From: Lichenicola sp964247755
GTDB lineage: Bacteria > Pseudomonadota > Alphaproteobacteria > Acetobacterales > Acetobacteraceae
Reading direction: 5' to 3'
Length of the DNA stretch: 64,000 bases
Assembly: GCA_964247755.1 (NCBI GenBank)
Contig: CAXTVX010000001.1
Coordinates: 248,001-312,000, forward strand
How positions within the stretch are numbered: position 1 is the first letter of the stretch; the number at the start of each line of letters is the position of its first letter. Shown here piece after piece: positions 16,217-24,441 of the stretch. The position numbers and the translations under genes were made by a program. The notes below the pieces were generated by a model, which did no database searches, was not told the DNA's origin, and was given only the letters and a program-made list of their open reading frames with translations.

Positions 16217-17077
16217 ATGCTGATCCGTGCCGGCTACGACATCGCCTTCAACGCGCCCGCGCCGACGCCGCTGCTGCTGATGCTGAGCCTGCATCCGGAG
16301 CGCGAGCCCGACCTGCGCACGCCGCAGCAGATGACGTTCGACCCGCCAGTGCCGGTGCACCACTACCGCGACGGGTTCGGCAACGTGTGCAGCCGCGTAG
16401 TGGCGCCGGGTGGGCTGCTTCGCATACGCAACGAGTTCACCGTGCAGGACAGCGGCGATCCCGACATGCACGCGCCGGACGCGGCGCAGCTCGCGGTCGA
16501 GGACCTGCCGGACGACGTGCTGGTGTTCCTGCTCGGCAGCCGCTACTGCGAGACCGATCGGCTGTCCGACACCGCCTGGTCGCTATTTGGTCATGTGCCG
16601 CCCGGCTGGGGACGAGTGAAGGCGATCGTTGAATACGTCAACGACCGCATCACCTTCGGCTACGAGCACGCACGTGCCACCCGCACCGCGCATGAGGGCT
16701 TCATGGAGCGGCGCGGGGTGTGCCGCGACTTCGCCCATCTCGCCGTCACCCTGTGCCGCTGCATGAACATCCCGGCGCGCTACTGCACCGGCTATCTCGG
16801 CGACATCGGCGTGCCCGTCTCCGAGGACCCGATGGATTTCAGCGCCTGGTTCGACGTGTTCCTCGGCGGCCGCTGGTACACTTTCGACGCGCGGCACAAG
16901 AAGCCGCGGATCGGGCGCATCCTGATGGCGCGCGGCCGCGACGCCACCGACGTCGCGATCTCCACCGCGTTCGGCAGCGCCTGGCTCGCCGGCTTCGAGG
17001 TCACCACCTACGAGCAGACCGGTGACCAGCAGCCGGGCGTCCAGCCGGAAGGATCGGTCACCACACCAGCCGCTTGA
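16217..17077 (+). CDS. Transglutaminase-like domain protein, second copy
   Basis: A 286-residue protein of the same broad fold as its neighbour but a different subfamily. The N-terminal domain (IRAGYDIAFNAPAPTPLLLM) differs, and the core holds the nucleophile in RRGVCRDFAHLAVTLC and the aspartate in WYTFDARHKKPRIGR. At the position of the usual HAW histidine the sequence is DFSAWFDVF, so Ser replaces the canonical His; this may be normal for the subfamily. ATG 16217 is preferred over GTG 16196 because AAAAGGG lies seven bases upstream. It converges with the TlpA-like gene, overlapping its last 20 bases. Confidence 0.86.
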   Translation: MLIRAGYDIAFNAPAPTPLLLMLSLHPEREPDLRTPQQMTFDPPVPVHHYRDGFGNVCSRVVAPGGLLRIRNEFTVQDSGDPDMHAPDAAQLAVEDLPDDVLVFLLGSRYCETDRLSDTAWSLFGHVPPGWGRVKAIVEYVNDRITFGYEHARATRTAHEGFMERRGVCRDFAHLAVTLCRCMNIPARYCTGYLGDIGVPVSEDPMDFSAWFDVFLGGRWYTFDARHKKPRIGRILMARGRDATDVAISTAFGSAWLAGFEVTTYEQTGDQQPGVQPEGSVTTPAA

Positions 17078-17657
17078 CCAGCGCCGCCGCGCCAGGCGCC
17101 GCCCAGTCCACCGACCCCGCCACCCGCGACACCTCCCGTCCTGTGCTGTCGATCAGCAGCGTGGTCGGGATCCCGCTCAGCCCGAGTGCTGCCATCGACG
17201 CGCTGTGCGGATCGAGCAGCACCGGCAGCGAGCGGATGTCGTGTGCGGCGAAGAACGCCCGCACCTGCTCCGCGCCGCCATGATCCAGCGACACCGTCAG
17301 CACCGTCACCCCGGCAGGCACCAGCGCGCGCGACAACGTGTCCAGCGCCGGCATCTCCGCCACGCATGGGATGCACCACGTCGCCCACAGGTTGAGCACG
17401 ACGGCAGCGTTGCCGTGCGCCGCCCTGATCCGGTCCAGCGTCGTGACCGTCCCGTCCGCCTCCGCGAACGACAGCGCCGGCAGCACGCTCGGCGTGTGCG
17501 GCTGCACCACCCCGATCCCCTGCACCGGCGGATGCAGCGGGTCGGGCTGCGCCGCAGCACCACCGAGGCCGAGTTTGCGCGCCACCGTGGCGGCCAGTAG
17601 GGTCCCGCCGGCCGCGAGGACGCCGCGGCGGAGGGTGCTGCGCATGATTGGGGACAT
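17058..17657 (-). CDS. TlpA/ResA-type exported thioredoxin-like protein
   Basis: A 199-residue thiol-disulfide protein. It starts with a signal or anchor (RRGVLAAGGTLLAATVA) and then the thioredoxin fold with active site LWATWCIPCVAEMP, typical of the TlpA/ResA group that reduces periplasmic disulfides, often for cytochrome maturation. A conserved GIPTTLLIDSTGRE contains the cis-proline. ATG 17657 has a weak TAGAGA site; ATG 17645 is the alternative. With 17657 the start lies only three bases from the argH ATG on the other strand, so each gene's promoter must lie inside the other. It faces argH divergently and has no cytochrome genes nearby. Confidence 0.87.
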   Translation of the reverse strand: MSPIMRSTLRRGVLAAGGTLLAATVARKLGLGGAAAQPDPLHPPVQGIGVVQPHTPSVLPALSFAEADGTVTTLDRIRAAHGNAAVVLNLWATWCIPCVAEMPALDTLSRALVPAGVTVLTVSLDHGGAEQVRAFFAAHDIRSLPVLLDPHSASMAALGLSGIPTTLLIDSTGREVSRVAGSVDWAAPGAAALVKRLVW

Positions 17658-17660
17658 GGC

Positions 17661-19093
<1,433 letters not shown>

Positions 19094-19097
<4 letters not shown>

Positions 19098-19228
19098 AGG
19101 TCGCCACGATCCTCCTGGTCTGCGCCGGCCTGGCGTTGGGACTGGCCGGCTGCGGCAGGAAGGGCGCACCGGAAGCGCCCGGCCCCGGCGACCGGATCAC
19201 CTACCCGCGGACCTATCCGACCGAGTGA
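19094..19228 (+). CDS. lptM: Small lipoprotein after argH (LptM/YifL-like)
   Basis: A 44-residue protein starting at GTG 19094, overlapping the argH stop as GTGA. It has a lysine at position 2, a hydrophobic h-region (ATILLVCAGLALG) and a perfect lipobox LAGC with Cys20 as lipidation site. A short Pro/Gly tail follows, ending YPRTYPTE. This size, lipobox and position match the small lipoproteins found between argH and lysA in alphaproteobacteria, related to LptM, which helps oxidise and assemble the LPS translocon LptDE. Here lysA is not next but 5 kb away. Its last 32 bases overlap the convergent protease gene. Confidence 0.85.
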
Positions 19229-19961
19229 GCGCGTCCGCCGGCTGGCCGAGCGGCACCGCGACGCCGCCCGCACCTCCGGCCGACGCTGCGATCTGCACCC
19301 CGATCGCGGCCCAGCGCCCGTTCGGCCGCCGCCACAGCAGCGGCGCGCCGCTGGTGCCGCGGGTGGCGTCGCAGTCATGCGCCAGCAGCGGACGTCCTGC
19401 CCCGTCCGTCACCCGGCCGGTCAGGGTGCAGCCAGGGTCTGCCACCACGCGCTCGTCACGGTCCTGGCCGTAGCCGCCGAGCCGCACCGGTAGCGGGCCC
19501 GCCGGCGCCGACGCGATGCTAAGCACGGCCGACTCCGGCACCACGGCATGGTCCAGCACCAGCACCGCGCGGTCGGCACCGCCGCTGCCGGCCTCGTCCA
19601 GCGGCTGGTAGCCCTCCGCCACACGGAACGCCGACACCCGCGCGTGCGCCCGGTAGCGCCCGTCATCGTATCCGACCAGCACGTGCACCGAACCGGGCTG
19701 GATGAAGCGGCGGACCCGCGGCAGGAACAGGCAGTGCGCCGCGGTCATCACCACGCGCGGCGCCACCAGGAAACCGCTGCACCGCTCGCCGAGCTCGGTC
19801 TGCACCCGTGCGAGCGCACTCCACGGCGCCTGGTCCAGCGGCACCGAAACGCGGCGATCGACCGCACCGACCCCCGGCCGCAAGGGTAGAACGGAACCGG
19901 CCGACGCAGCCTGCGCGAAGGCGAGTGTGGCCAGGACGACAACGCCCGGACGCTTAATCAT
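19197..19961 (-). CDS. Exported trypsin-like serine protease
   Basis: A 254-residue chymotrypsin-fold protein with a signal peptide (VVVLATLAFAQAASA). The catalytic triad is visible: His in VMTAAHCLFL, Asp in GADRAVLVLD and Ser in DATRGTSGAPLLWRR. Paired cysteines around the His and Ser (ERCSGF/AHC; PGCT/HDC) suggest two disulfides, fitting a periplasmic or secreted enzyme. The TRGTSGAPL serine motif resembles the V8/DegP-like bacterial branch. A near-match to a CtrA site overlaps its start codon. It is convergent with argH-lptM and is the first gene of the segment separating lptM from lysA. Confidence 0.86.
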   Translation of the reverse strand: MIKRPGVVVLATLAFAQAASAGSVLPLRPGVGAVDRRVSVPLDQAPWSALARVQTELGERCSGFLVAPRVVMTAAHCLFLPRVRRFIQPGSVHVLVGYDDGRYRAHARVSAFRVAEGYQPLDEAGSGGADRAVLVLDHAVVPESAVLSIASAPAGPLPVRLGGYGQDRDERVVADPGCTLTGRVTDGAGRPLLAHDCDATRGTSGAPLLWRRPNGRWAAIGVQIAASAGGAGGVAVPLGQPADALTRSDRSAGR

Positions 19962-19968
19962 TTCTTAT
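19954..19968. promoter_or_regulatory. Near-consensus CtrA-type site
   Basis: TTAA-TCATTTC-TTAT fits TTAA-N7-TTAA except for the last base. It overlaps the ATG of the trypsin-like protease gene. Its sequence is nearly the same as that of the perfect box at 21311-21325. Binding so close to the start codon would more likely repress the protease or act on the divergent small gene at 20057; this is inference. Confidence 0.35.
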
Positions 19969-20056
19969 CGATTCCGAATCAATATTCCTGCCATCAGCCT
20001 GCCATGAACCCGCGGTAGAATACGGGACGTGGCCTGAACAGCCAGGGAGAGCCTGC

Positions 20057-20260
20057 GTGACGAAGAGCGACGCTGCCGCCGCCGAACGGCCAAGCCTGCC
20101 GCCCAGCCTGGAGCGGATCGTCGTTCGCGCCCTGTCGCGGCCGACGACCACGGGGACGCGCGGCAACTGGTCGGAAGCTGCAAAGCACCGCCTCTATGCA
20201 CGCATGTTTCCCGACCAGTCCGCTGCAAGCACGGTGACCCATGTCAAGCCAGCTGCCTGA
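20057..20260 (+). CDS. Small hypothetical protein
   Basis: A 67-residue polar protein starting at GTG 20057, with a good AGGGAGA ribosome site at 20044-20050. Sequence character: a Pro/Ser-rich start (AAAERPSLPPSLERIVV), a Thr/Arg middle, and an amphipathic helix (NWSEAAKHRLYARMF). No family was recognised. A TAGAAT hexamer at 20016-20021 could serve as a -10 element. It overlaps the next small gene by 20 bases in another frame. It is upstream of nothing obviously related. Confidence 0.45.
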   Translation: MTKSDAAAAERPSLPPSLERIVVRALSRPTTTGTRGNWSEAAKHRLYARMFPDQSAASTVTHVKPAA

Positions 20261-20408
20261 GCCACGACGCGGGGTGATCGTGATCCACCCCTTCGGCCAT
20301 TATCGCGAGGCACAGTTCCTCGACGACCCGGCAGAGATCGAACAGCTGATCGCGGACGGGGAAAGCTGGCGCGTCACCGACGCGACGCTGCTCGGCGGCT
20401 CGTCCTGA
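20241..20408 (+). CDS. Small hypothetical protein overlapping the preceding gene
   Basis: A 55-residue frame from ATG 20241: MSSQLPEPRRGVIVIHPFG, then a segment rich in acidic residues and ending TLLGGSS. High GC at third codon positions and an even, folded-protein composition make it plausible, but its ribosome site is weak and it overlaps the preceding gene by 20 bases. Expression would probably depend on coupling. It ends nine bases short of the convergent hydrolase stop. Function unknown. Confidence 0.4.
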   Translation: MSSQLPEPRRGVIVIHPFGHYREAQFLDDPAEIEQLIADGESWRVTDATLLGGSS

Positions 20409-20417
20409 CCGATCGGC

Positions 20418-21239
20418 TCAGGCGCCGATGAAGGCAGCGAGGTCGGCGTTCAGCCTGTCCTTCTCCGTATAGAACAGGCCGTGCGGTGCGCCCTTGTACT
20501 CGAGCAGCCGTGCGCCGGCGATCGAGGCCGCCGCCCGCTGTCCTGACACCTCCGACGGCACCGTGGCGTCGGATGTGCCGTGGATCACCAGCGTCGGCAC
20601 CTGCACCGTCGCCATGTCGGCGCGAAAGTCGGTCTCGGAGAACGCGCGCACGCAGTCCAGCGTCGCCAGCGGCGAGGCCTGCAGCGCCATGTCGCCGCAC
20701 CATTCGAGCAACTCGGCCGACACCGGCGAGCTGAGCAGGCCGGCGCCGAAGAACGCCTTGCCGAACGTCGCGAGGAAATGCGGACGGTCTGCCTGGAGCT
20801 GCTCGACCATCGCGTCGAACACGCTGCGGTCTACGCCGTCCGGATTGTCCGTCGTCTTCAGGAGGAACGGCGTTACCGATGCCACCAGCGCCACCCGCGA
20901 CACGCGCGCGCTGCCGTGCCGCGCGAGGTAGCGCACCACCTCGCCGCCGCCCATCGAGAACCCGACCAGGGTGACGTCGCGCAGGTCGAGCGCCTCCAGA
21001 AGAGCCGAGACGTCGTCTGCAAGAACATCGTAGCCATAACCGCCGGCGGGCTGGCCCGAACGCCCGAACCCGCGCCGGTCGGGCGTGACGATGCGCAGCC
21101 CGCGACGGACCATCGGGACCGTCTGGTATTCCCACATGTCGGCGTTCAGCGGCCAGCCATGGATAAGGACAACCGGAGGCCCCGATCCCCAGTCCTTGTA
21201 GAAGAGGTCGGTGCCGTCGGCAGCCTTGACGAAGGGCAT
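20418..21239 (-). CDS. Alpha/beta hydrolase, non-haem chloroperoxidase/arylesterase type
   Basis: A 273-residue protein of the cofactor-free haloperoxidase group: N-terminal KAADGTDLFYKDWGSGPPV, oxyanion loop HGWPLNADMW, nucleophile elbow GFSMGGGEV, acid in HGTSDATVP and His in KGAPHGLFYTE. These enzymes are esterases that can perhydrolyse short acids to peracids, giving apparent haloperoxidase activity. No signal peptide is present, so it is cytoplasmic. It is divergent from the repeat glycosyltransferase, with a CtrA-type box between the two genes. Confidence 0.9.
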   Translation of the reverse strand: MPFVKAADGTDLFYKDWGSGPPVVLIHGWPLNADMWEYQTVPMVRRGLRIVTPDRRGFGRSGQPAGGYGYDVLADDVSALLEALDLRDVTLVGFSMGGGEVVRYLARHGSARVSRVALVASVTPFLLKTTDNPDGVDRSVFDAMVEQLQADRPHFLATFGKAFFGAGLLSSPVSAELLEWCGDMALQASPLATLDCVRAFSETDFRADMATVQVPTLVIHGTSDATVPSEVSGQRAAASIAGARLLEYKGAPHGLFYTEKDRLNADLAAFIGA

Positions 21240-21310
21240 CTCGGGAGTCCTGTTGCGGGCCCTGGCAACGGATCAGGCGCGATCAAGTTCCCGAGATGTT
21301 CCGGGTGGCC

Positions 21311-21325
21311 TTAATCATCTCTTAA
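21311..21325. promoter_or_regulatory. Perfect CtrA-type binding site (TTAA-N7-TTAA)
   Basis: TTAATCATCTCTTAA matches the full CtrA consensus exactly. It lies 46 bases upstream of the ATG of the repeat glycosyltransferase and 72 bases upstream of the divergent hydrolase ATG, a normal place for a cell-cycle regulated promoter. In alphaproteobacteria CtrA controls division, motility and surface genes. Palindromic AT half-sites are rare in such GC-rich DNA, which strengthens the call. Confidence 0.6.
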
Positions 21326-21370
21326 GCACGCCTCGTCACCTTCGGGCCCGTAGCAGCACGAGGCGAGGCA

Positions 21371-23935
21371 ATGGACGCGATCACGCACGAGGCAGTCATG
21401 TCTCCTGCTGGGCACATCGTTCCCGGCGATGCGCCCGTCGTGCGCCTGGAAACGGCGGCCGGGTTCGGCTTCGCGCCGTTGACGACGCCGATTCCGCTGC
21501 CCGACCGCTTCGCGCTGGCGGCGATCCGGCTGCTGTTCGACCGCGGCTGGTACCTGCTGCGCTATCCCGACATCGCCGCGTCCGGGATCGACCCGTTCGA
21601 CCACTTCCTGACCTGCGGACTGGCGGAAGGGCGGTCTCCCTGCATCCTGTTCGATCCTGCCTTTTACCTGAACCAGCCCGGGGCGCCGGACACGAGCGAC
21701 TTCCTGTTCCTGCACTACCTCACCACCGGCGTCCGGCTGGAGATCGATCCGCATCCGCTGGTCGATGCCGGCTTCTACGCGTCGCAGCATCCGCGGCTCA
21801 GGCCGGGCACCAATCCCCTTACCCACCTGCTCGGCCCCGGCCGGCGCGAGAACCGCCGGCCCAACCCGCTGTTCGATGTCGCCTACTATCGCCGGCACAA
21901 CCGCGGGCTGGACCGCACCGTGCATCCCCTGGTGCACTATGCGGCGTCGGGCTGGCAGGAACGGCTGCAGCCGCATCCGCTGTTCGATCCCCCCACCTAC
22001 GCGGAGGACCGGCCCGACGTGTCCGGGGTCGGCCTCGACCCGCTCGCGCACTACCTGCATTCCGGCCACCGGGAGGGTGCCAGGCCGAGCTGGCTGTTCG
22101 ACCCGGTGCACTATCTCGCCGGTTGTCCGGATCTCGTGGCGCCGGCCGAAGCGCTGCTGCACTTCGCGACGTTCGGCTGCGGTCCCGGCCGGTCGCCCAA
22201 CGCCCTGTTCGACGACGCCCACTACATGCGCGAGCACCCCGACGTCGCCCGCTCCGGCATGGACCCGTTCCTGCACTTCCTGGAGTTCGGCCTGTCCGAG
22301 AACCGCGATCCGCATCCACTGTTCGACAGCTGGTTCTATCGCAGCCAGAACGCCGACGTGGCGGACAGCGGCATGCCCCCCTTCCTGCATTACCTCCGCT
22401 ACGGCGCCTGCGAGGGCCGCGACCCGAACCCGTTCTTTCCGGCGGCCGCCTATCTCGACCGGCATCCGGAGGCGCGGGCGAACCCGGCCGGCCCGCTGGC
22501 GCACTTCCTGGCGACGCCGGAGGCGCATCTGGAGCGGCTCTGCGACGGGTTCGACCCGGCCTACTACCGGTCCTGCTACCCCGCCTGCGCCGAGGCTGCC
22601 GCACGCGGCGTGCCGCCGCTGAGCCACTACCTGTCCGGCGGACGCAGCCGGACGGTCTCGCCGCTGCCGATGCCGCTCGACTGGCACCCGTGGAGCCTGC
22701 CCGCCGCCGTCGACGGTGCCGCGGACGCGACGCAGCTGCTGATGATCGTGCAGGACGCCTCGCACGGGGATGCCGGGCTGTGCGCGCTGCGTGCGCTGGA
22801 ACAGATGGCGACCGATTCCGCCCTGTCCTGCCACGTCGTGATCTGCCACGACGGGCCGCTCGCCGCGAGCATGGCGTCCCTTGTCCCGACCCTGGTGCTG
22901 TCACCGGACCGGTGGTCGGACGGTGCGGTCCGGCGCGACCAGACGGCCGACATCCTTCATTCCTTCCGCGACCAAGATCCGCGCGGCGTGGTGCTGGTCA
23001 ACAGCACGGCAGCGGCCGGCGCCGCGGTTCTCGCCGGGCATCTCGGATTGCGGACGCTGGCCTGGCTGCACGAGATGCCGGTCACGATCGACAGCGTGCA
23101 TGGCGGCCAAGGCACCATGCAGGCGCTGTCCCGGGTGGCGTCGCGCATCGTCACCCAGTCGGAGGCAGACCGGGACGCGCTGGTCCGGCACTACCGGCTG
23201 CCGCCGGGGCAGGTCGCCTCGGTGGCGGACGGGGTGACGCTGGCGCCAGCGAGCCTGGACTCCCGCCTCGCCAGCCTGGAGCTGCGTGAGGCGCTGGGAC
23301 TGCCGCCGGACGCTCTGGTGGTGCTGGGCCGCGGCGGCCTCGAGTTCCGCAGCGGCACCGACCTGTTCATCCGCATCGCCAGGGAGGTGATCGGGCGCGC
23401 CGGGCGCGAGGCGGCGGCCGACAGCGCGTTGCGGCAGGCCTTCTTCCTGTGGCTGGGCGAGACCTGCGACCCGCTGTTCGCGGCACTCTGCCGGCACGAC
23501 GTCGACCGGCTCGGCCTGTCCGAGCGGGTGCGGCTGATCGACCCGCAGCAGGCGCCGGCCCGGATCCTGCCCGGCGCCGACCTGTTCCTGCTGACCGCCC
23601 GCGACGGGGCGTCGGGTGCGGCGATCCTGGAGGCGCAGGGCAGCGGCCTGCCGGTGATCGGCTTCGACGGCTGCGGCCAGTCGATCGGAGCCGGGGAATG
23701 CGAGGACCTGGTCGAGGTCGGTTACCTGGACCTTGAGGCCATGAGCGACGCGATCATGACGCGCGGCAACCGGCCGGCCCGGCGCAACCGGAACGGCCTG
23801 GAGAACAGGCAGGCGGGGCCGAGCTGGGCCGACTGGCATGCGGAGCTGCGACTGCTACTGGCACAGGAGGCGGCGCCCGCCGGCACCGGCCGGAACCGAG
23901 ACGAGGCAGGGCATGATCGAGCGATCATGCTCTAG
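21371..23935 (+). CDS. Glycosyltransferase with ten N-terminal ~38-residue repeats
   Basis: An 854-residue protein in two parts. Residues 56-430 are about ten tandem repeats of ~38 residues with the pattern FDxxxYxxxxPDVxxxGxxPLxHYLxxGxxEgRxPxPL. Residues ~455-815 look like a GT4-type glycosyltransferase: LAWLHEMPVT, SRIVTQSEADRDALVRHY, VADGVTL, and the late GADLFLLTARDGASGAAILE with the family Glu and GLPVIGFDG. No signal peptide or membrane helix is seen. Repeats of this pattern occur in alphaproteobacterial glycosyltransferases, where their job is unknown. ATG 21371 follows a GAGGCGAGG site and a CtrA box. Its stop overlaps the convergent cytidine deaminase gene by four bases. Acceptor and product (perhaps a surface glycan) are unknown. 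Confidence 0.8.
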   Translation: MDAITHEAVMSPAGHIVPGDAPVVRLETAAGFGFAPLTTPIPLPDRFALAAIRLLFDRGWYLLRYPDIAASGIDPFDHFLTCGLAEGRSPCILFDPAFYLNQPGAPDTSDFLFLHYLTTGVRLEIDPHPLVDAGFYASQHPRLRPGTNPLTHLLGPGRRENRRPNPLFDVAYYRRHNRGLDRTVHPLVHYAASGWQERLQPHPLFDPPTYAEDRPDVSGVGLDPLAHYLHSGHREGARPSWLFDPVHYLAGCPDLVAPAEALLHFATFGCGPGRSPNALFDDAHYMREHPDVARSGMDPFLHFLEFGLSENRDPHPLFDSWFYRSQNADVADSGMPPFLHYLRYGACEGRDPNPFFPAAAYLDRHPEARANPAGPLAHFLATPEAHLERLCDGFDPAYYRSCYPACAEAAARGVPPLSHYLSGGRSRTVSPLPMPLDWHPWSLPAAVDGAADATQLLMIVQDASHGDAGLCALRALEQMATDSALSCHVVICHDGPLAASMASLVPTLVLSPDRWSDGAVRRDQTADILHSFRDQDPRGVVLVNSTAAAGAAVLAGHLGLRTLAWLHEMPVTIDSVHGGQGTMQALSRVASRIVTQSEADRDALVRHYRLPPGQVASVADGVTLAPASLDSRLASLELREALGLPPDALVVLGRGGLEFRSGTDLFIRIAREVIGRAGREAAADSALRQAFFLWLGETCDPLFAALCRHDVDRLGLSERVRLIDPQQAPARILPGADLFLLTARDGASGAAILEAQGSGLPVIGFDGCGQSIGAGECEDLVEVGYLDLEAMSDAIMTRGNRPARRNRNGLENRQAGPSWADWHAELRLLLAQEAAPAGTGRNRDEAGHDRAIML
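21536..22660 (+). repeat. Ten in-frame ~38-codon tandem repeats
   Basis: The units begin at FDRGWY, FDPAFY, VDAGFY, FDVAYY, FDPPTY, FDPVHY, FDDAHY, FDSWFY, FPAAAY and FDPAYY. Units 7 and 8 are closest to consensus; units 2, 3, 9 and 10 are diverged. Spacing is 37-39 residues. DNA identity between units is low, so this is an old array selected at protein level rather than a recent expansion. Confidence 0.8.
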
Positions 23936-24333
23936 ACGGGCGGCAGCAGGTCCGGGCCGAACGCGTGCGGCAGCAGCTCGTCCAGGCTGCGCACCAGCAG
24001 CACGGTGCCGGACGCGTCGACCATGCGCAGCAGGGTCCCCGGCTCGGCGAACTCGCGGATCTTCTGGCGGCAGCCACCGCAGGGAACGCATGGCGCGCTG
24101 CCGTCGGCGGCGACCACCACCGCCTTGATCCGCCGGCTTCCGGACAGCACCAGGGCGGCGACGGCGCCTGCCTCGGCGCAGGTCCCCTCGGGATAGGCGG
24201 CGTTCTCGACGTTGCACCCGGCATGGACGATCCCGCGCTCGCACAACAGGGTAGCGCCGACGCGGAACCGCGAGTAGGGCGCGTGCGCCCGCTCCCGCGC
24301 CGCCAGCGCCGCCTCGATCATGCCGTCCACCAT
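23932..24333 (-). CDS. cdd: Cytidine deaminase
   Basis: Cdd hydrolyses cytidine and deoxycytidine to uridines in pyrimidine salvage. The 133-residue protein is of the short homotetrameric type. Zinc ligands are in EGTCAEAGAV (Cys, with catalytic Glu) and in PCVPCGGCRQKI (two Cys). Substrate-binding residues are in SRFRVGATLLC and CNVENAAYPEG. ATG 24333 has GGAGG four to five bases upstream; ATG 24321 is possible. Usual salvage partners (deoA, pyrimidine phosphorylase) are not beside it. Confidence 0.93.
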   Translation of the reverse strand: MVDGMIEAALAARERAHAPYSRFRVGATLLCERGIVHAGCNVENAAYPEGTCAEAGAVAALVLSGSRRIKAVVVAADGSAPCVPCGGCRQKIREFAEPGTLLRMVDASGTVLLVRSLDELLPHAFGPDLLPPV

Positions 24334-24441
24334 CGTCCTCCGGTCCTGCGGCCTCCAGCCTACCCCGCTTCCTCCGGCCCGTGCCATCGGTCCGGGGACG
24401 CGGCACTTGGAGGACGGCAGGGCGATCCCTATCCTCCCGAC

